DNA of 64,000 nucleotides from Centropus unirufus (Eukaryota > Chordata > Aves > Cuculiformes > Centropidae), in assembly GCA_013397695.1 (NCBI GenBank), contig VYZI01000058.1, positions 1,292,605 to 1,356,604 on the forward strand, given 5' to 3'. Positions 36,701 through 48,900 of this stretch are shown one piece after another. Each line of letters starts with the position of its first letter. Within the stretch, counting starts at the first letter, position 1. The translations under genes were made by a program, and so were the position numbers. The notes below the pieces were generated by a model, which made no database searches, was not told the origin of the DNA, and worked only from the letters and a program-made list of their open reading frames with translations.

Positions 36701-38339
36701 ATTATTGCAGCTGCCAGTTAACCAATCCAAATGTTTAACTCTTTAAAGAAATAGAGGGCCAGCAGCTTTCTGAATAATTGTTTCCAGACAGTCTTCTGTG
36801 GGTTGGATTTCTGTATCACATTCAACTTCAATTGCTGCTGTAATTTATCTCCACTCCACAGACTCTAACTTTACTAAATTCACATGTTAGTACTTCAGTC
36901 ATTTATGCTTAGACAAATCCGAGCATACTCCATGATCATTGATTGTTTTTCATGGTGCCTTATAGATTAAATGAGAAAAAACAGTAATCCCAGCACCTGC
37001 CTCTGGCCTTTTGTTCTAGGAAGTGCCAGGAGGAAGCAACTGGGACAAAAATTACTCAAAAAAAAAATCAAGTCAGCTTGTGTACTAACCTTTTTGTAAT
37101 CTTATCTTCACTTGAGTGCTGACAGTCAGAACAAGGGATGATTTGCTGATAGCCACAGTTGCCATTGTAGTGCCATGTTATGAGAGCATGCTTCTTCACT
37201 AGGTCACATTCCTTTGTCTTTCAGTCTTGCCTTGTCTTCATGAAGAAAAACACTTTAGAGGTGCTCCGATCGTGCCTGTTTTTCCCCTCTGAAGGACGCC
37301 ACCTCACCCTCAAGCCTCCCACAGAAAGGACTTTATGTCGGGGTCAAAAGAAACAGCCACATCTTTTGTGCATCCTCCTGGAGAGTCACCAAACTCCACC
37401 TGGTGCTCATTCTTGTGCTCTACCAGTTTGCTTCCCCAACCTCCCGCTGTTTCAGCCCAGCCACAAAGCAAGCAGATGTTACCTCAAATGATGGCAAAAA
37501 TCATACAGGGATTTTACTGTTACCAGGGTTAAACTGAAAAATAAAACATACTTCAACTCTGTTCGTATTCCAGTTTTGGTCTGGGCTATTCAATGCTGGT
37601 GAGCCCTACTTCATCAAATGACCAGATCTCAAATGAAATATTTCTCTCAATAGGCACTTGATTTTGATGAAGAGAGCATTGTGTCAGTTTAAACTAAAAA
37701 GGGCTGAGAAGACAAAATGGTTAAGGACATGATCTAGACCCTCAGCCTCTCTTCAGAAGGTATGATAAACACCTTTCTGGCTAGGTTTAGTTTCCTACAC
37801 GTTTCTGAGGAGAAGTAATGGAGAGTGCTATTTATTATGTGTTGGGATAAGGTAGGGAATGTTTTCCACCTTTTAAAAAAATAAAATCCAGAATTTATGT
37901 GAGTTAGAAAAGCAATTTCCTTTCAAGGTGCAAATTCCTAATTTGCCACATAAAAGTACAGGAATTAAGTGCTAAATCCTTCTTTGCCAGTGAGACCTGT
38001 GAAAAGAGGTATGAAAAGAGAGTTACTGTTAGGTTTCTATTCATGTCTCCTGCAAGCCAATGTATGCAAAAGTGCACTGAAACAGCTCTGATTTTTTTCA
38101 AAGCCTTCCTGCCGTTCTGACTGGCTTTTAAAAAATGAACCCTTGTCCAGTTTTATTTGTGTGGTGGGTTCTGATTTTGTTCTGCTTGTACTGTTTCACT
38201 TTTCTCTCTCCACCATTAATCTTCTATGAATGTTTCCCAAGGCACAGTTCTTCCTTTTCTGCATGGAGAGTCTCTATTGTAATTAATGGACTTTCTTCTT
38301 GTGGGTGGAAAGAATACACCCTCATATCAGCCTTGCTGC
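33786..38339. other. Non-coding stretch, no gene seen
   Basis: Frames up to about 107 codons, none recognisable. A good donor (TTTCAG-GTGAGTTC) occurs at about 34430 after the open frame that starts at 34316, but the upstream acceptor is weak. (AT)6 lies at 34691-34702, and a 12-base palindrome TATAATATTATA at 35034-35045. No transposon family recognised. Confidence 0.5.
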
Positions 38340-38361
38340 AAAAAAAAAAAAAAAAAAAAAA
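38340..38361 (+). repeat. Poly-A tract (A22)
   Basis: Twenty-two A residues, the longest pure homopolymer in the window. Upstream sequence shows no processed-transcript body I can identify and no AATAAA signal 10-30 bases ahead, so a retroposed tail is not supported. Confidence 0.85.
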
Positions 38362-40996
38362 TATTCATTGAAAGAAAATGTGAGTCTTGCTCCTGAAAGC
38401 CCAGGGTCTAGTTGGGCAGATTATAGTGGGAGAACCCAACACGAGGTCTAATATAGGAGCAAGAACTTCTAGTGCAACATGAAAACAAAAGCCAGAACAG
38501 ATGCCTTCTTAAATGTTGGACCAAAATCCCATGGAAAGTTTGTGGTTGTACTCTCTGATGAAGTGTACTGTCCCAAACCTAGTTTTAGGGCAGATCCATT
38601 GCAGTGGAATATGGTGAAGTGAAGATATCCATAAGCAACCGGCAGAAGCAGGCATGGTCATGAGAACAGCATTGCTCCCAACCTAACTTGGTCTACAAAG
38701 AGGTGCTGTAGATTGATCAGGGGTGCTAAGCCACACAAATAAGGGCATATTGTGCTGTGCAGATGTATCACCTCATTTGAAATTTGGGCTTGGGAACTTA
38801 GGCCTCTTTAACACAGTTGTGCATTGCACAATGTAGACATGCTAATAAGTCTTATTCCCCTTAGAGGCTTAAATGGAAAAGTCTTATGTTCCTCTACAGA
38901 GAAACCTTTAATGAATTAAAGGGTGCTCACAACTTTCAAATGAAACTGTATAATTTCATATAGGAAGATACTAGTTGGAATGTGAGGTCTTGGAGCAGGC
39001 GGATGACAGAAAATATACTACAGTATCTAAGTTTAGTAAAACAAACACACTATGCTTAAGTAGGCTATGGAAAGATAAATACGCTCCAGGAATGGCTCTG
39101 AGCAGTTTATGTTACAGTAATGCTACCGTCACATTTTGGATAGATCTTTACTGGAGATATTATGATCCAAGGCTAGAAGACAGAATTTAATATGCATGGG
39201 AGAAAGTTAAATGGAGGATAAAATGCCCTCTTTCCTCAAATGTATTTTCAAAAATGAACCTCTCCTCTGTCTTGTACTCCACAGATGTCTAAGCAAGCTT
39301 TGCATGGATTTGCAAGGCTACTCAAATTCTTTTAATTTTTTGAGCTCTTTCATAGGGGAGGTCTACTTGCAAGGATGACTCCTTCCACCATGCCAATTGC
39401 TTTCTGTGATCCCTTGCTCTGTGTAGTGCTGAAAAGAGTGTTAAAAGTTGGAAAAATACAGGGGCAGACAAATAAGGATTTATTGTGTGTTTACAGTTTG
39501 TGAAACACTGTTGTGATTAGTGTGCCAGTACTAGGCTTGGATTTTTTTTTCAGAACCGATGTGTTTTTAATGTTTAAATTTTATTTGAGAGTCTCTGTCA
39601 AAGCTCTGCTCTTCATTTGTGTGTATTTGTATCTTGGTTGACTACTATATGTATCACAATGAATACTTCAAATAGCGTTCTATCTGCTCCTTCCACCAAA
39701 CCTGAAGTGTTTGCTTTAAGATTAGCCTTGTCAGATTTACTTAAAGTGACCAGGTAAATACATACAACTAATTTAGTTATAGTCAAAATTAACTAATGCT
39801 CTTTTTCATGGTGAGATGCTGTAACGATTTTATATAGCAGTCAAACTATTTAAATACTAATGCTGCCTTCATGCTGTAATCACCATTCCAGTCAGATGTC
39901 ATTTTTAGTAGCCTATAGGGAATTCCATCCCCTAATTATTCTTCAATACACAAACCAAGCATTCTTTAATTGGTGTAAATTGAACAGTGTTCCAATGCAA
40001 ACAAGGAGAGGACAAACTAATCAATGATTCTGTGCATGTCTATTGGAAAGCTATTGCCATTAGATCAAGTAACAAATCCTCAACTCCATTAGCTTCAGAG
40101 GAATGATGAGGGAAAAATACTGCTAATGATAATTCTTGTTATCAATCAGTAGTGGAAAGTGTGTAGCAGAACTCCAGTTTTTATGGAAAGTGCTCATGGA
40201 GATATAAAATATGAGGATAGTCTCACTTCAGAATTCCCTGTCATATATCTCTCATGGGACTTTTTCTGGAAACAATATGTTTTTATCCCCTGCTTCCTCT
40301 AGTCATGCTGTCTGCTTTTTATTATTTGCTTTCAAATAAAGGACTCTTTAATGATAACATAACTTTTTATTCAGGAGTTTTGTTGGTGAATTTCCTTGCT
40401 CTCCCAAGCTGTGCTCCATATATTCCTATGTATTCACCACTGCAGCACAACATAAATTGGGTGACTCCCCTGTCTTTTTTTTAGTACCATCTGAAATAAA
40501 GGCACTGCATTTAAGAAACAGATGAAAAAAATCTGTCTCATAAATGTGCCATATTCACTTTTCATTCTTGTCTTTCTTTTATCAATTCTCTAAAACTGAT
40601 TATTTATCACTGGAGAGGAAAAGAAAAAAAAAGGAAAAGACACAAACCTCTGGCCTGGATCTGCCAGTTTTACAGTTTTAGTTAGTGTGAAAAGTGAAAC
40701 TCTTCTGGAAAGAAATATACTGGCTATGGATGTTCACTTTTTAATCTATTTGTTTTTGATATAATATGCTATTTGCTGTTTAAGGACCTTTCATGTTAGT
40801 TTAAATTGAAGGTTTTAAAACCAGCCTGGCATAAAAAGCTGCAAGTGACTTAGACTGGATAGAGAAATACAGCACCTTTTCCAGACAGCCTTTGTTCACC
40901 ACATTACAGTTGAAAGAAGCATAGAGCAGGCTCAGTAGATACAATCCACCTTCTTAAAAGAAGAGGGCTTCTAATTTCCACAAATCCTAATTGTAG
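38362..40996. other. Non-coding stretch, no gene seen
   Basis: AT-rich sequence with frames below about 80 codons and scattered A and T runs. Nothing recognised. Confidence 0.5.
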
Positions 40997-41182
40997 TCAC
41001 ATTGCTCCACACTCTGTATCAGACCCCTCAGGGCTGGCTCTAGGTTTTGCTGTGAAGTCATGTGCATGGGGCCTGAGGCACTTTTCCATGATGTCTTCAG
41101 CTGGGCAATGCGAAATTTGGGGTTGTCTTTTTTTTCTTCTTTTTGCCTCTTGGGATTCTTTAACTGACTCAGTTGTCATGGC
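40997..41182 (-). other. Acceptor-linked 60-codon open frame, unidentified
   Basis: On the minus strand a strong pyrimidine-rich acceptor (TTCTCTTCTTCACTGCTCAG) is followed at once by GCCATGA. An ATG frame of 60 codons then runs to TGA at 40997-40999. The predicted peptide starts MTTESVKESQEAKRRKKRQP. It is highly basic in the first third and ends ...SPEGSDTECGAM. The basic run KRRKKR would suit a nuclear localisation signal if the peptide were real. I do not recognise any family. It could be a 3' terminal coding exon of an unknown transcript, or a chance frame helped by an A-rich stretch. Confidence 0.15.
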
Positions 41183-42194
41183 CTGAGCAGTGAAGAAGAG
41201 AACACTAAGGTAATCACTTTCAAGGTTTTATTCTTGTTTATTTGCTATGGGGATGAGGATGCTGCAGTATTTATTTTCTCAGGGAAAGGAAGCTGCTCCC
41301 TCATCTTTCCCAAATCAGCGTGTGTGACCTCCATGTAACTAATTTTCCTCTGTTTCCCTCTTGCCTCTTGCTGGTTGGTTCTCATGTATCATCATGTTAT
41401 TCCTGAACGAAGTGCCCCATTGGATTTAAGGCATGTTTCTTCTCTTTGTTCCTCTTCAGTATCTTCAGTGGTAGGTATCAAAGTGATGTTGATGCAGCAA
41501 GTGATTATGACACTTAAAGTAGGTGTTCTGGAGGGCTGAAGGGGACTTTCAAGAGTGAGAAACTCTCCGTTTGCTCCTCACTCTGCTGAGGACATGTTCA
41601 GAAAGGCAGGGGATCTTTTGGAATCTACGCCTACTTGTGGACCCTGAAACAGAGGGATGACAAGTGCCTGGGGATGAAGTAGCAGGGAGACAGCCAAAGG
41701 AAGCTTGTAGGGCTGCTGCAGGGTGCGGGTGGGGTACGTGGTTTGAGGTGACACTGGACAGCATGGGGAATCTGTCTCTGCCATGTTATACAAAACAGAG
41801 ACCTTATACATAATGCCATGCCAGTGAGAAAGCTTTATCAGAGGAGAATGTTAGATAAGAGGGCTTTTTTAAGAAATTTATCAAGTCAAACTTGTTTTTA
41901 TAAAGCTTGTGAATTCCACTGGTTTAAAAAAGGCACTTTTTAAACCAGGGCTTTTGTACATAAAATCAAGTCTTACTGGAGTTGAAACGACATAACAAAA
42001 GAATCAGGCCAACTTCAAAACTGTACTGGGGATCCAAATGACACCACTAGGGAGGATTCAGTGTGACAAGTTTACCTGAAGCCGGGAAACAATCATTTCC
42101 TGTCATGTGTTGAATGTGATTTGAGCTGTGAGAAAAGGCTAGGTTTTGCCATCTGATATTTATGAAAAACACAGCAAGGCATTATTTTACTTTG
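41183..42194. other. Non-coding stretch, no gene seen
   Basis: Overlapping minus-strand frames of 60-80 codons between 41549 and 41819 occupy a GC-richer patch. None is recognisable. Confidence 0.5.
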
Positions 42195-42239
42195 TTTTAT
42201 TTTATTTTATTTTATTTTATTTTATTTTATTTTATTTTA
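42195..42239 (+). repeat. Perfect (TTTTA)9 pentanucleotide microsatellite
   Basis: Nine uninterrupted TTTTA units, with an A every fifth base from 42199 to 42239. The array is preceded by an imperfect unit and followed by AAAAGAAAAG. A perfect array of this length should be polymorphic in the population. Confidence 0.97.
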
Positions 42240-43444
42240 AAAGAAAAGCTGCAGCTTGCTGGGAGAGTTTCGCTAGAATAATTTTTTGATCACCTTTGAA
42301 ATCCTAGGGATATCTGGCCTTCAAAGTCCATATTAAAACTCTCCACCCATTTCCTTGGGATTATGCCTTTTAGAATGGATGACAGGAGGAACAAATACTT
42401 ACCAGGCCTATGCCATTGCTTGGAAAGCCCAAGGGAAGTGCCCCTCTAATCCCACAAGACAATCAGCAGTCACCATTTTGCAGGAAAACGAAAATCCCTC
42501 CATTCCCAAGGATAACAGAAAAAGAAACGCAGATTGCATGAGGAGGGATGTGTCACTCCTTATTTGAGACAAAGAGAGAATGATAACACAGGAGTATCCA
42601 AGGGAAGAGAAGCCAGCGGAAGGCTTTTGCAAAACAGCTAGAATATTTAGAATTGCTGCAATGTAAAAAAGATACAAATGCATTAATTATGTTAAAATGC
42701 CTTAATTTTAGAGTATGAAAATATTATAAAATTACTTGTAGCTTGATATGTACTTGAGAACTTCTGCAGATGACTCCAGAGATCATTCAGATTTGAAATG
42801 TGTTTTAAACAATATGACCTATGAGGCACCTACTAGCCCTCTTAAAAAAGATCAGATTGAAGTGCTCTATTGATGTGATTTTTTTTTTGTCAAATAAACA
42901 GACACTACATCAAAGAAACAATCATTCTTACTTAAATTTGCATTATTCCAATTGGACTCAGTGTATCTTTGCCAAATTGCTATTATACCAATGCTGGGCC
43001 AGAATCTGAGATTACTTTGCCCCACACCTCTCTGGTCAGTGATAAAGACTCTGATTTACAAGAAGTTGAATAAATCGCAGTATCCATGATAAAGTTCTGG
43101 CATATCAAAATAATTTATTTCATAGTATTTAATGCCAGCTTATTAATCACTGAAAGCTCTTCTCATTATTATTTTTTAAAATTTTAATGATCTCGCCTTG
43201 GGACATGCAGGACATTCTATCTGTCTTGCTTCTGCAGATCAACTCCATCTGCAATTGCTCTCTCTCATAATGGCAGCTGAGTTGAGCCTTCATAGTATGT
43301 TTCTTGTCCTAGATTAATTTAGAAGTTCCATCATCTTCTTAAAGGCAAATAAAAATATCAATGTAACAACCCTTAAGGAACTGGTTTTAGCCAGAAATCG
43401 TATTTACATTATCTTGGAAAGTAGTGTGTTCAGCCTATTCTTAG
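42240..43444. other. Non-coding stretch, no gene seen
   Basis: A minus-strand donor of good quality (GGCCTG then GTAAGTATTT, + strand about 42399) lies next to a 91-codon frame, but that frame stops four bases before the donor. No convincing exon. No repeats recognised. Confidence 0.45.
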
Positions 43445-43870
43445 GGTTCATCAGTGAGGAGGACTCCAGACTTGCCACAGACAATCCCTTTCACAGCCTC
43501 GGTGTGTTCACTGTGAGAGTTTTCACCAACTTCTGACCTCAGTCTCCCTTGTTTCAATGTAGGGCTGTTACCTTCTGTAATTTTCCTGTAGACCTGAAAC
43601 ACAAATTCTTCTCTGCCTTTTGTGTGGAAGGCTTTTTCAAATTTAGTCTTTATGTCTGCTAATTTTCCTCACAAGATGAAACCACCCCAGTTCAGGATTT
43701 CTTGCAGGTCACATTTTCCAGACTTCTGATCATTCTTATTCCTCTCCTTTGGACAGTCTTTAAGACACCTGCATCTTTCTTGAACTGTGGTACTTTAACT
43801 GGATCCTTGCCCAGTGCTCAGCTGAGCAGTGTGAACACTGCCTATATCTCACAGGAAAACTTCTGTCTGC
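43445..43870 (-). mobile_element. CR1-type LINE fragment, 3' region
   Basis: The plus strand shows the classic antisense CR1 order. GGACTCCAGACTTGCC lies near 43460, and TTCACTGTGAGAGTTTTC near 43506. TCTCCCTTGTTTCAATGTAG lies near 43542, CTTATTCCTCTCCTTTGGAC near 43735 and TTTCTTGAACTGTGGTAC near 43776. AGTGCTCAGCTGAGCAGTGT near 43813 completes the series. Each has a clear counterpart in avian CR1 3' sequence. It is diverged but the most collinear CR1 piece of the window. Orientation minus, no coding capacity. Confidence 0.8.
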
Positions 43871-45211
43871 ACAGCTCCCAACAACTTAGCCCTTTTGTTT
43901 CCATTTACGCTTCTGATTTTCTCCTCCACAGCTCTTAGGAGAAAGAAAGAGATTCTCCCTCATTCAAAGTGCTCACGCTGCCTGGTGAAACCTTCAAAGT
44001 TCTTCCTATGCTGCTTGGGATGGAAAGAAGGTCCTGCTCACCATCCTTGGGAAGAGATTGGAAACCAAGCTTTGTCTTCGTAGGTGAGAGGTAATTTTGA
44101 CCCCATACAATTATAATTTTGTTATTCCTTTCAAAATGAAATCTACCTAAAAGTGCATTGCTCTGTTTTATCTTTTTTTTTTTCTGTTTTTTTTTCCCTA
44201 ATTTATTTATTTAGTAATTTAGGCAACAATGATGTGAAAGTGCAGCTATGCACCAAAAAAAAAGCTTCACTTTTTATCTTCTTCATTGTTATTTCATCCA
44301 AAACAGCTTGCATATTTAAGCATTAAAAAACTTGGCTTGTCATGATCTGTTTGAAACTCAAGGTCAGTAAAAATTCTGTAAAATCCTCACCCAATTCTAG
44401 AGTGCATGTTCTTCTCTACTTGAATCAATTAAGCAAATAAACTGTTAGGAAATTCTAACAAACGTGTATCAGCTACATAAATTAATTCAGATTTTATATC
44501 AGGCTAGATTGTTGGGTTTGTTTACCACTGTCTATTTTGAATATTTTCTAAAAAGATTGCGTGATTTTAATCACAGAAGACTTAGGCTTAGGAGTTCCAC
44601 TCCCTTAAAGTCAACAGAAAACTCCCTTGAGCTTCTCTTGGGAAGGGCTGAGCCTTTAATCTGTCTTTGTTTAAAAATAAAGTCCCTGAGATCGGCTGGT
44701 AGATAGTTTTCTTTGAGACACACTTGTAGCAAAATTAAGCATGTTTTCTTTCTGATATACCCTCGTTCCTTAGGTTGCTTAAGCAGGTACTGATGACTGC
44801 TACTATAATCTGCTCCTAACCCTCTGGTGTGTCTTTCTGTTCCTAATCCAGGAAGGTAGATAAATATTTTGCCACAAAAGTGAGAAAATATATGTATTTT
44901 TGAATGACTAGTTTATCATTAGTTTGCTGTTTCCCATGCCATTAAATTCCACCACAGATGACCATTCCTGAACAAAGATTTGCAGTCAAAATTTGCTAAA
45001 AAAGTCCAACTCAACCCGGTAAATAAAGTATTAGAAAATATAATTTTGTTCCTTCACTCAGTTAAATCCATTAAGACTTTTACACAAGTAAGAACTAATG
45101 ACAAAAGGAATTTCTTAAAATGTGAAGGCCTGTAGCACATTTGCATTTTGAAATGAATTGCTGACCTAATTATTTTTCAGTAGTAGGATAAGTTAATCAA
45201 ACATAACTTAC
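43871..45211. other. Non-coding stretch, no gene seen
   Basis: Holds two T tracts (T11 at 44173-44183 and T9 at 44187-44195, separated by CTG) and short frames below 81 codons. No gene recognised. Confidence 0.5.
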
Positions 45212-45320
45212 AGTAAGGCTTCTGAACACCCACAGGATTTTCTCCCCCAGAGTAAATTTTCATAGTGGACCAGCCTGACAATCTATGCTCACTGTCATCT
45301 TGTGACCAAAGGAAGACTAT
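45212..45320 (-). other. Exon-like segment B, unidentified
   Basis: A minus-strand 109-base segment. The acceptor is a long pyrimidine-rich stretch ending CCGTTTCCCAG, and the donor is ACT then GTAAGTTATG, a near-perfect consensus. One frame is open, starting in phase 0 and ending one base into a codon. It encodes 36 residues that include DDSEHRLSGWSTMKIYSGG and end QKPY. The peptide is polar and protein-like but matches no family I know. It lies 523 bases downstream, on the same strand, of segment A (45844-45974), whose end phase is compatible. Chance remains the main alternative. Confidence 0.2.
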
Positions 45321-45843
45321 CTGGGAAACGGTACCACATGGAGACACAAGAGAGAATGAAATACTTAGATCTCCTGTACAAAGGCATGATAAGCTAACAG
45401 TCACCAGAGGAAGTCAGGAATGACAAAGCTTTGAAAAAAAGAAATATCTGGCTTTTCAAATCCATTTAGATTTATTTTTATACTGTCTCCAATTTGGACT
45501 AAAATACTCTGATATTAAATATGCATATAAAATATAAAGCAAATGTATTCTGTAATGTTTCATTTCTAGCATATCTGCAGATCTGCATTTCGTGCTTAGC
45601 ATCAGTTTGATGGAGAGACTGGTATTTATAGAGAAGACTAGGACCTTTTCTTCTTCATCTTAGGGAAACTGACTGTGTTATCCACAAATAATATGTCACA
45701 ACCAACCACTTTGTGACCTGAGGCTGAGGCTGCACATTTTTATTTCAAGACACACTTGGAAACAAAATCTGATGAAATTATCAGGTAATGTGACCAATGC
45801 ATTATTTTCAAAAGGCGTACTTAGGCATTTGAGTTAGAAATAC
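45321..45843. other. Possible intron between exon-like segments
   Basis: On the minus strand this interval begins GTATTT and ends CCCAG, so it would be a 523-base intron if the flanking segments are real exons. Otherwise plain non-coding DNA. Confidence 0.2.
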
Positions 45844-45974
45844 CTCATCAGGAGCAATATGAACTACTTCATCGCTTCTCTTATTACAGTACTGCCTCTC
45901 TCCTGTCACCTGTCGGCACTGGCAACCCACAGTAAAGGATGTTTTTCTGATCATTTTGCACTCATTAAATACAG
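45844..45974 (-). other. Exon-like segment A, cysteine-rich, unidentified
   Basis: A minus-strand 131-base segment with acceptor CATCCGCTATTGTGACAG and donor GATGAG then GTATTTC. The open frame starts two bases into the segment and ends on a codon boundary, encoding 43 residues. Four cysteines occur in the pattern C-x11-C-x-C-x9-C within NECKMIRK...GCQCRQVTGERQYC, which looks like part of a secreted or extracellular cysteine-rich domain. It then ends VVHIAPDE. I could not match it to a known family. An internal CAG-GTGACA is a second possible donor. The whole frame extends without a stop from 45808 to 46152. Neither end is a perfect consensus, so chance is possible. Confidence 0.2.
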
Positions 45975-48900
45975 CTGTCACAATAGCGGATGCGAGAATG
46001 CATACAAAACTTTTATGCCACGTCAAAATAAAGCAGAAACATTTTAAAAAGATCTGAAACCTTTGAAGCCTTTTTTTTTTGAGAAATATTGAAATATTGC
46101 TTTTTGTTGTTGTTGCTTTTGACAATTGAAATTGTTCCACAACAACAAGCATTAAAACTCACTGCAGAACAAAACATCATCCATCAAAATTAAAGAAAAA
46201 GGCAAAAAATGGAGAAAAAAAATCAATTCCAACCTCTCAGAAGCGTAAAGTGTTTGGTTTCTGAGAGTCTGAAGTTCTGGTTCATCACCTGATTTCTGGG
46301 GCTGAACACACACTGAGTTCCAAAATCTCAAGGGAGCTAAAAATTACTTCTGGACCATGGATGAAAACTGCCCCATAAAACTACCAGCTGAGCAAAAACA
46401 CCTTCCCCAAGTTCCTCATTTTGAGAAACAACTCCCTTTCAGGCTAAGCAGCAGTAAATTCTGTGGCTATTTGACATTGTTACTGTAAAAAAATATTAAA
46501 AGGGCAGCAAGAATGGCCTGAATGCCATTCTGTAACTGGTGTGAACAGACAATACACTGTGAGTAAAATTAGTTAATATTCCTGTCTGTAAGCAATTATT
46601 TTCTGAAGAACTGTAACATGCAAGGTGGCCTGTTGAAAACTTTGGTCACCCTGAGCTTGAAGAAAGTACTAACTTGCACCTGTCTTGCACCTCCCCATTT
46701 CAGGATTGCATGATTACTTAAAAAAAAAACAAAAACTTTGAAGCATCTCCTTGAGTTGATTACTTTCCTGAAACTGTGAAGCAGAGTCCTTGACCAAAGA
46801 TTTCCAAAGATACAGGTTTTTCAAACAACACCCACCTTGTAGGTAAAACAGCTACTTGCGAGAACAAACCCAAGGTATTCTGGATGCCTGATTTTAATCT
46901 TTAATCATCAGACTTCCACAAAGATTAGACCATACGGGTATAAATCTACTACTTCTGTTACTTGCATTTACTCATTTAGCAAAAAAGGACTGAGCTCCAT
47001 TTCCTGGTTCTAAGTCTTCTCTTCTACCCCCTTCTGAGAGTATGGGCTGGGCTCAATTATGTGATTTTCTCGTTGTTAGCTTTCCTTTCCCTTTTACTTT
47101 TTAATTTGCAATTTTTGCATGTGCAAACAATGGTGGGAAAAACTATGTAAGCACATGAGTTTGTATGAATGTGTGTTTGCATGCATGCGTAAGTGTAAAC
47201 ACACCCTTACCACATGCCTAGAAAATGCTTCGCACTTACAATCCTATCGGCAGCAGGATGAAGCAGGGATGCTGGGAGAGGAGGCCCTCAAAAGATATGA
47301 CTGGACTGGAGTAGCCTCGAGTTGTCTCCATCCCCCTGAAAAGTGCAAACATGTGACAGCCAAAGGGACACCACTTCTAGCATCCGTGCACTTGGCACCC
47401 TTGCAATGCAAGCTGCTTCCACTATGGGAAGCTATTTGTGCCTCCATTGGATATGGTGTCCCTACAGCTGTTGTGGGGAGATACACTCAGTTATCTCTCT
47501 CTGACTTGCTTCTTCTTGAAGCCACTGTTTCCTGCTTCCTTTACTTATCTTTTTGACCACTTTATATATTGACTTTACCTCTGTTGAAGGTATATTTCCT
47601 GATAGGAAAGAAAGAAAAATTGTGTCCCCTACTTTGGGAAAAGGAGGAAGACAACAAGAATCATTCTCCAGAAGCGCATTCACTTAGAACTATAGGTTTT
47701 GTTAATGGGTAAATTGAAAGCGTGACAGAATTTGTGGGTCAGAATATTAACGCTTGGAAGAACATTGCTGGGCTCTGCCTACTGCTGCCATTCCTGACTC
47801 AGTGTCCCGAGCTCAGTCTGAGTCCTCAGCTAGCATCTGCTTCCTCAACTACATAAAACTTTTGCAGAAAGAGCTAGATTCCATAAATCTGAGTCTCAGG
47901 ACACTATGTAAGCCCATCCTTGGCTGCAGGGTCAAGTCAATTTTGGACTTAACAAGGTGAAGAGAAATCACAATGGAGTGACCAGTGGGAGTCAGAAGAA
48001 ATCTCAATATGTAGTTTGTGGATGAATGTGAACAGAAATTAAGGAAAAGATGTAAAATTTGGCATGCTGTACAGAGAATAAAGATGTGAGAAATAATTCA
48101 GTTAAAGGTTACAGGCAGTAAAAGGAAACAAAAGAACAGAAGTAAAGCAGAAATTTGAAAAATATAAAATGGAAGGGGAAGAATGCAATAGAGGGAAGGA
48201 GAAAAATTCCTTTGACAGACTACAGAGGAAAAGAGGGATTCTGCCCTTAGTGAAGGGCAGTGCCTGAGGTAGGAAAAACTTTATGGAAGAAGTCAAGATG
48301 AAGAGACAAAACCAACATGAAACCTCCAGAGGCAACATCCAGCTCCCTTTGCATGCCTCCACATCTCACTAGTTTACTGAGTGTGACTTTCCTGTCAATG
48401 CCAAAGCCCTCCTGTTGACTTTGGGCCATCCGGCACACTTTGCTGATGCCCTGGCTGCTTCTGGCCCTCCTGCTGGGTCCTGTGTTCCTCACTACTGCCA
48501 TACCATGGCAGGCCAGTACACCTGCCTGGCCAGCTCTTGCCTTAGGTCTTTCAAAAGTAATTTTTGGACTGGACCATAATCTTGAAAACTGCCCAACAAG
48601 GCACAGCATAATCCCAGCTCTATTCTAAAGGTCAAGTCTTGCAGGTTTTCTTGGTTTTGACTCGTTCAGACCTTCTAGCTATTTTAAAAAGCCATTGACC
48701 TAGATAAGGGAGGGTAGAATTGGAGCCAAAGTCAGATTTTCAATATAAAAAGTTACTTCATTTCCAGATGGCTTCACTTGTACCTGCTTTAAGGTTTTAC
48801 TGTTCTATTTCTCTCATTGAAACACATGGAAGGATCTATACCTCAAATACATAAAAGATTTGACTTTTAATTCCTACCATGTATTTTGGTAAGAGGAATT

